From Diplonema papillatum (taxonomy: Eukaryota; Euglenozoa; Diplonemea; Diplonemida; Diplonemidae): 64,000 nt of DNA. This document shows positions 61,721 to 64,000 of this stretch, one piece after another. The first letter of the stretch is position 1. The number at the start of each line of letters is the position of its first letter. The notes under the pieces are model-generated. The model had not been told where the DNA came from. It searched no databases and saw only the letters and a list, made by a program, of their open reading frames with translations. The translations under genes and the position numbers were made by a program. The stretch is taken from assembly GCA_030068145.1 (NCBI GenBank), contig JAPJBO010000751.1:1-64000 (forward strand), written 5' to 3'.

Positions 61721-62179
61721 CCTGTGCTGAACGATGGTAATGCCCGGAAGTATGCAGTGTGCAACTTAATCTTAACAGCCCTCTTCTTCCCTCGCCAAGG
61801 CAAGGGGGAAACAGCGTGTGTGCAGACGCGCCAGCCGCGAGACTGGCGCGTATTTCTTTTTCCTCACTTTGCCGCCTTTCGTTCACGTTTCGCGTGTCCT
61901 ACTTGCTGCAAATCCTGGGGAAACCCATCAGGAGCGAGCCTGGCATAGCCGTCTCTGAAAGGGCAGCGCGAAGGGCAAAAGGACCCCAGCTTGCCGGACT
62001 GCCAACGCCTCAACCAAATAGTGAACCCGTCAACTACAGGCGAGTCGAGCCAGGGGAGCAAACAAGTGAAATAGTAACCTGAAGCACCATGGTAGCAAGT
62101 GAAGAAAAAGCTATTCATTCTCGAGAGAAAAGTGGGGTTCTGGCACGAGTAGTTTTTCGGTGTGCCACGAGTGGCCGGC

Positions 62180-62432
62180 AGTGAAGAAGTGAAGCAACTA
62201 GAAGCAAGCGAAGAGTGAAGCAACTAGAAGCAAGTGAAGAAGTGACGCAACTAGAAGCAAGTGAAGAAGTGAAGCAACTAGAAGCAAGCGAAGAGGTGAA
62301 GCAGCTAGAAGCAAGCGAAGAAGTGAATCAACTAGAAGCAAGTGAAGAAGTGAAGCAACTAGCAGCAAGCGAAGAAGTGAAGCAACGAGAAGCAAGCGAA
62401 GAAGTGAAGCAATTAGAAGCAAGTGAAGACAG
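62180..62432. repeat. 27-bp coding-type repeat (KQLEASEEV)
   Basis: About nine 27-bp units of GAAGTGAAGCAACTAGAAGC plus AAGCGAA. On the plus strand an open frame from about 62215 reads KQLEASEEV repeats; on the minus strand it reads LLVASLLRL. No start context, signal or flanking coding sequence supports a gene. Confidence 0.85.
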
Positions 62433-62615
62433 ATGTGGGGATCCTCCGCAAGCGAGTGCGAGCATAGTTCCAACCCACCGGCGTCTTGCCATATCCTTTC
62501 CCACCCCAACCGTCAACCGCGGAGGCATGGAAAACATACCGACTCTTCTTAAAAACACGAACACAGTCAATATCTCACGTTCAGGATACACGGTCCCTCA
62601 ACTCTCTCCTCCTTT

Positions 62616-62823
<208 letters not shown>

Positions 62824-62913
62824 CCCCACAGACTCTCACACTATCGTTTTCAGCGTGCTGACACCTGTCTTTTCCCTCTTCCCGACACTGTTAAACACAA
62901 ATAGCTCCCTTTC

Positions 62914-62948
<35 letters not shown>

Positions 62949-63540
62949 GCACAGCTGTTCAATCTTTTTGTATTCAAGCGCGCCGAACCCTGTCTTCTCC
63001 TCTTCCCGACACCGCTAAACACGAAACTTAAGTTAACTTCCCCTTCCTCCTATTTTAACCTCCATTCAACCTACTCTTCGGTTGCCCTTTTCTTTTCTTC
63101 AAATCCTAATTAACACACACACACACACACATTCTTCTTTTTCCTTCTCGCATTTATTTATTCTCTTGCTACGCGGAGCCTTCCTTTACACGGGCGCGTT
63201 GAAAGAATTAGGTTTGCAAAACCAAGCCAAAGAAAGCACACTCAAAGCGATTTTGACTCCACCTGTTTGCTTATCGCTCGAGGTTGTTTTGTCTGAGTAG
63301 AAGGACACGAAAAGAGGAGAAATCGACAAAGAAGGAAAAAAAAAAAAAAAAAAGGAAAATCACCTGTTTTTGTCAGTTGTTGTTCCCGGAATGACAGCTC
63401 CCGAAACTCTGATCGCTCGGCGTCAGAAAGCCGACGGGCTGGCTGCTGACGAAACGGTATGTTGAATTGCAGTGTGTGTCCATTATATGAGTGTTTCGCC
63501 AAACGCTGCTTTGCCAACAACCCGCATGCTATGCCTGCGT

Positions 63541-63640
63541 GCCACACGGTGAGGTCCAGCATCAGAAGCTGAGTTAAAGAGGGTGTGCCCGAGTCACACC
63601 CCCAAACCGGGTGTAACTTCACACAGCCCAGCTTGAACGG
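63541..63640 (-). repeat. Family E MITE, inverted or internally shortened copy
   Basis: CACGGTGAGGTCCAGCATCA, GAAGCTGAGTTAAAGAGGGT, GTGTGCCCGAGTCACACCC. Parts of both ends are present with a short interior. Confidence 0.65.
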
Positions 63641-63918
63641 TACAGTTGTTCGATCGGACAGTGCCGTGATGCTACCACTGGATGGATTATGGCTGACCGC
63701 CTCTAAGCCAGAACCCAGTCTAGAGGAATGCGTGAGTTACTCAGGGCACATCCGATTTATCGGACCACGACTAGCTTCGGCGAACGGCAACTTCCAAATT
63801 CACATCCAGATCCCGTGTCTCCTACCGGGTCTATACGAATCTGAATGGACCGGCGGGCGTAGCGCACTGAAGAGCCTTGTTGTGTGTGGTAGAATGGCGA
63901 ACTATGTTGTCTTTTTCT

Positions 63919-63970
63919 TTTTAGAGTTATAGTTCGCTTGTGAATCCGGGATTTTAGAGTCTCCGGGTAA
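63919..63970 (-). repeat. Short dispersed motif L, inverted
   Basis: TTTTTAGAGTTATAGTTCGC then TTGTGAATCCGGGATTTTAG and AGTCTCCGGG. The reverse complement corresponds to the GGAGACCCTAAA/CAAGCGAACTTTAACTC motif at 36525-36572. Confidence 0.65.
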
Positions 63971-64000
63971 CTTTCGTCGAATGGGTTCTTTTAAAGCTAT

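Overview
The window is nuclear DNA of a microbial eukaryote, probably a repeat-rich protist or alga; the lineage cannot be fixed from the sequence. The reasons are one clear host gene with GT-AG introns (a SERCA-type calcium ATPase, exons 25846-36097), non-LTR retrotransposon genes, MITE-like DNA transposons with target-site duplications (TSDs), and many minisatellites and satellites. There are no operons, Shine-Dalgarno sites or bacterial genes. Protein-coding exons are GC-rich in third positions, while the transposon DNA is AT-rich or low in complexity. Layout: 1-5580 is a nest of one MITE family (ends CATGCAGGGTC) around a TIR element, with two ~490-bp inverted arms and a >1.2-kb direct duplication. 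5775-8350 is a TIR element built of short tandem modules and flanked by minisatellites. 8350-10830 holds two more clean MITEs, a hairpin element and degenerate minisatellites. 10835-16000 and 21355-23745 are two head-to-tail arrays of 5'-truncated copies of one non-LTR retrotransposon; each copy starts where the previous 3' tail stops, and both arrays are followed by the same 10 bp. Between the arrays are a 723-codon reading frame with a C2HC finger (17117-19288) and an OTU-protease-like frame with a C2HC finger (to 21168) whose downstream DNA carries the retrotransposon tail. 25846-36097 is the SERCA gene, with five exons and repeat-filled introns of 271 bp, 393 bp, 1.8 kb and 4.8 kb. 36.2-50 kb is mainly dispersed repeats, three hAT-like MITEs with 8-bp TSDs, a diverged Cys/His-rich retroelement fragment (37359-38150), and a TTTTAGGGTCC minisatellite (48270-48772). 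50180-50834 looks like an internal exon of an unrecognised host gene. 51.3-57.1 kb carries a 29/20-bp satellite with a 107-bp higher-order period, a 140-bp satellite, and other tandem duplications. The remainder is dispersed repeats, a few exon-like open segments, a 27-bp coding-type repeat and a ~200-bp (CA)n tract. How it works together: the retroelement copies share a C-terminal domain of three C-x2-H-x4-C-x2-C / CC-x3-HH units, a Lys/Pro-rich basic stretch and an acidic last few residues. The domain recurs, diverged but with its metal-ligand pattern intact, at 37.4 kb. An OTU/C2HC frame beside the second array and the shared tail suggest a composite or trans-mobilised retroelement system that re-uses one target site. 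The DNA transposons look non-autonomous; no transposase gene was found.
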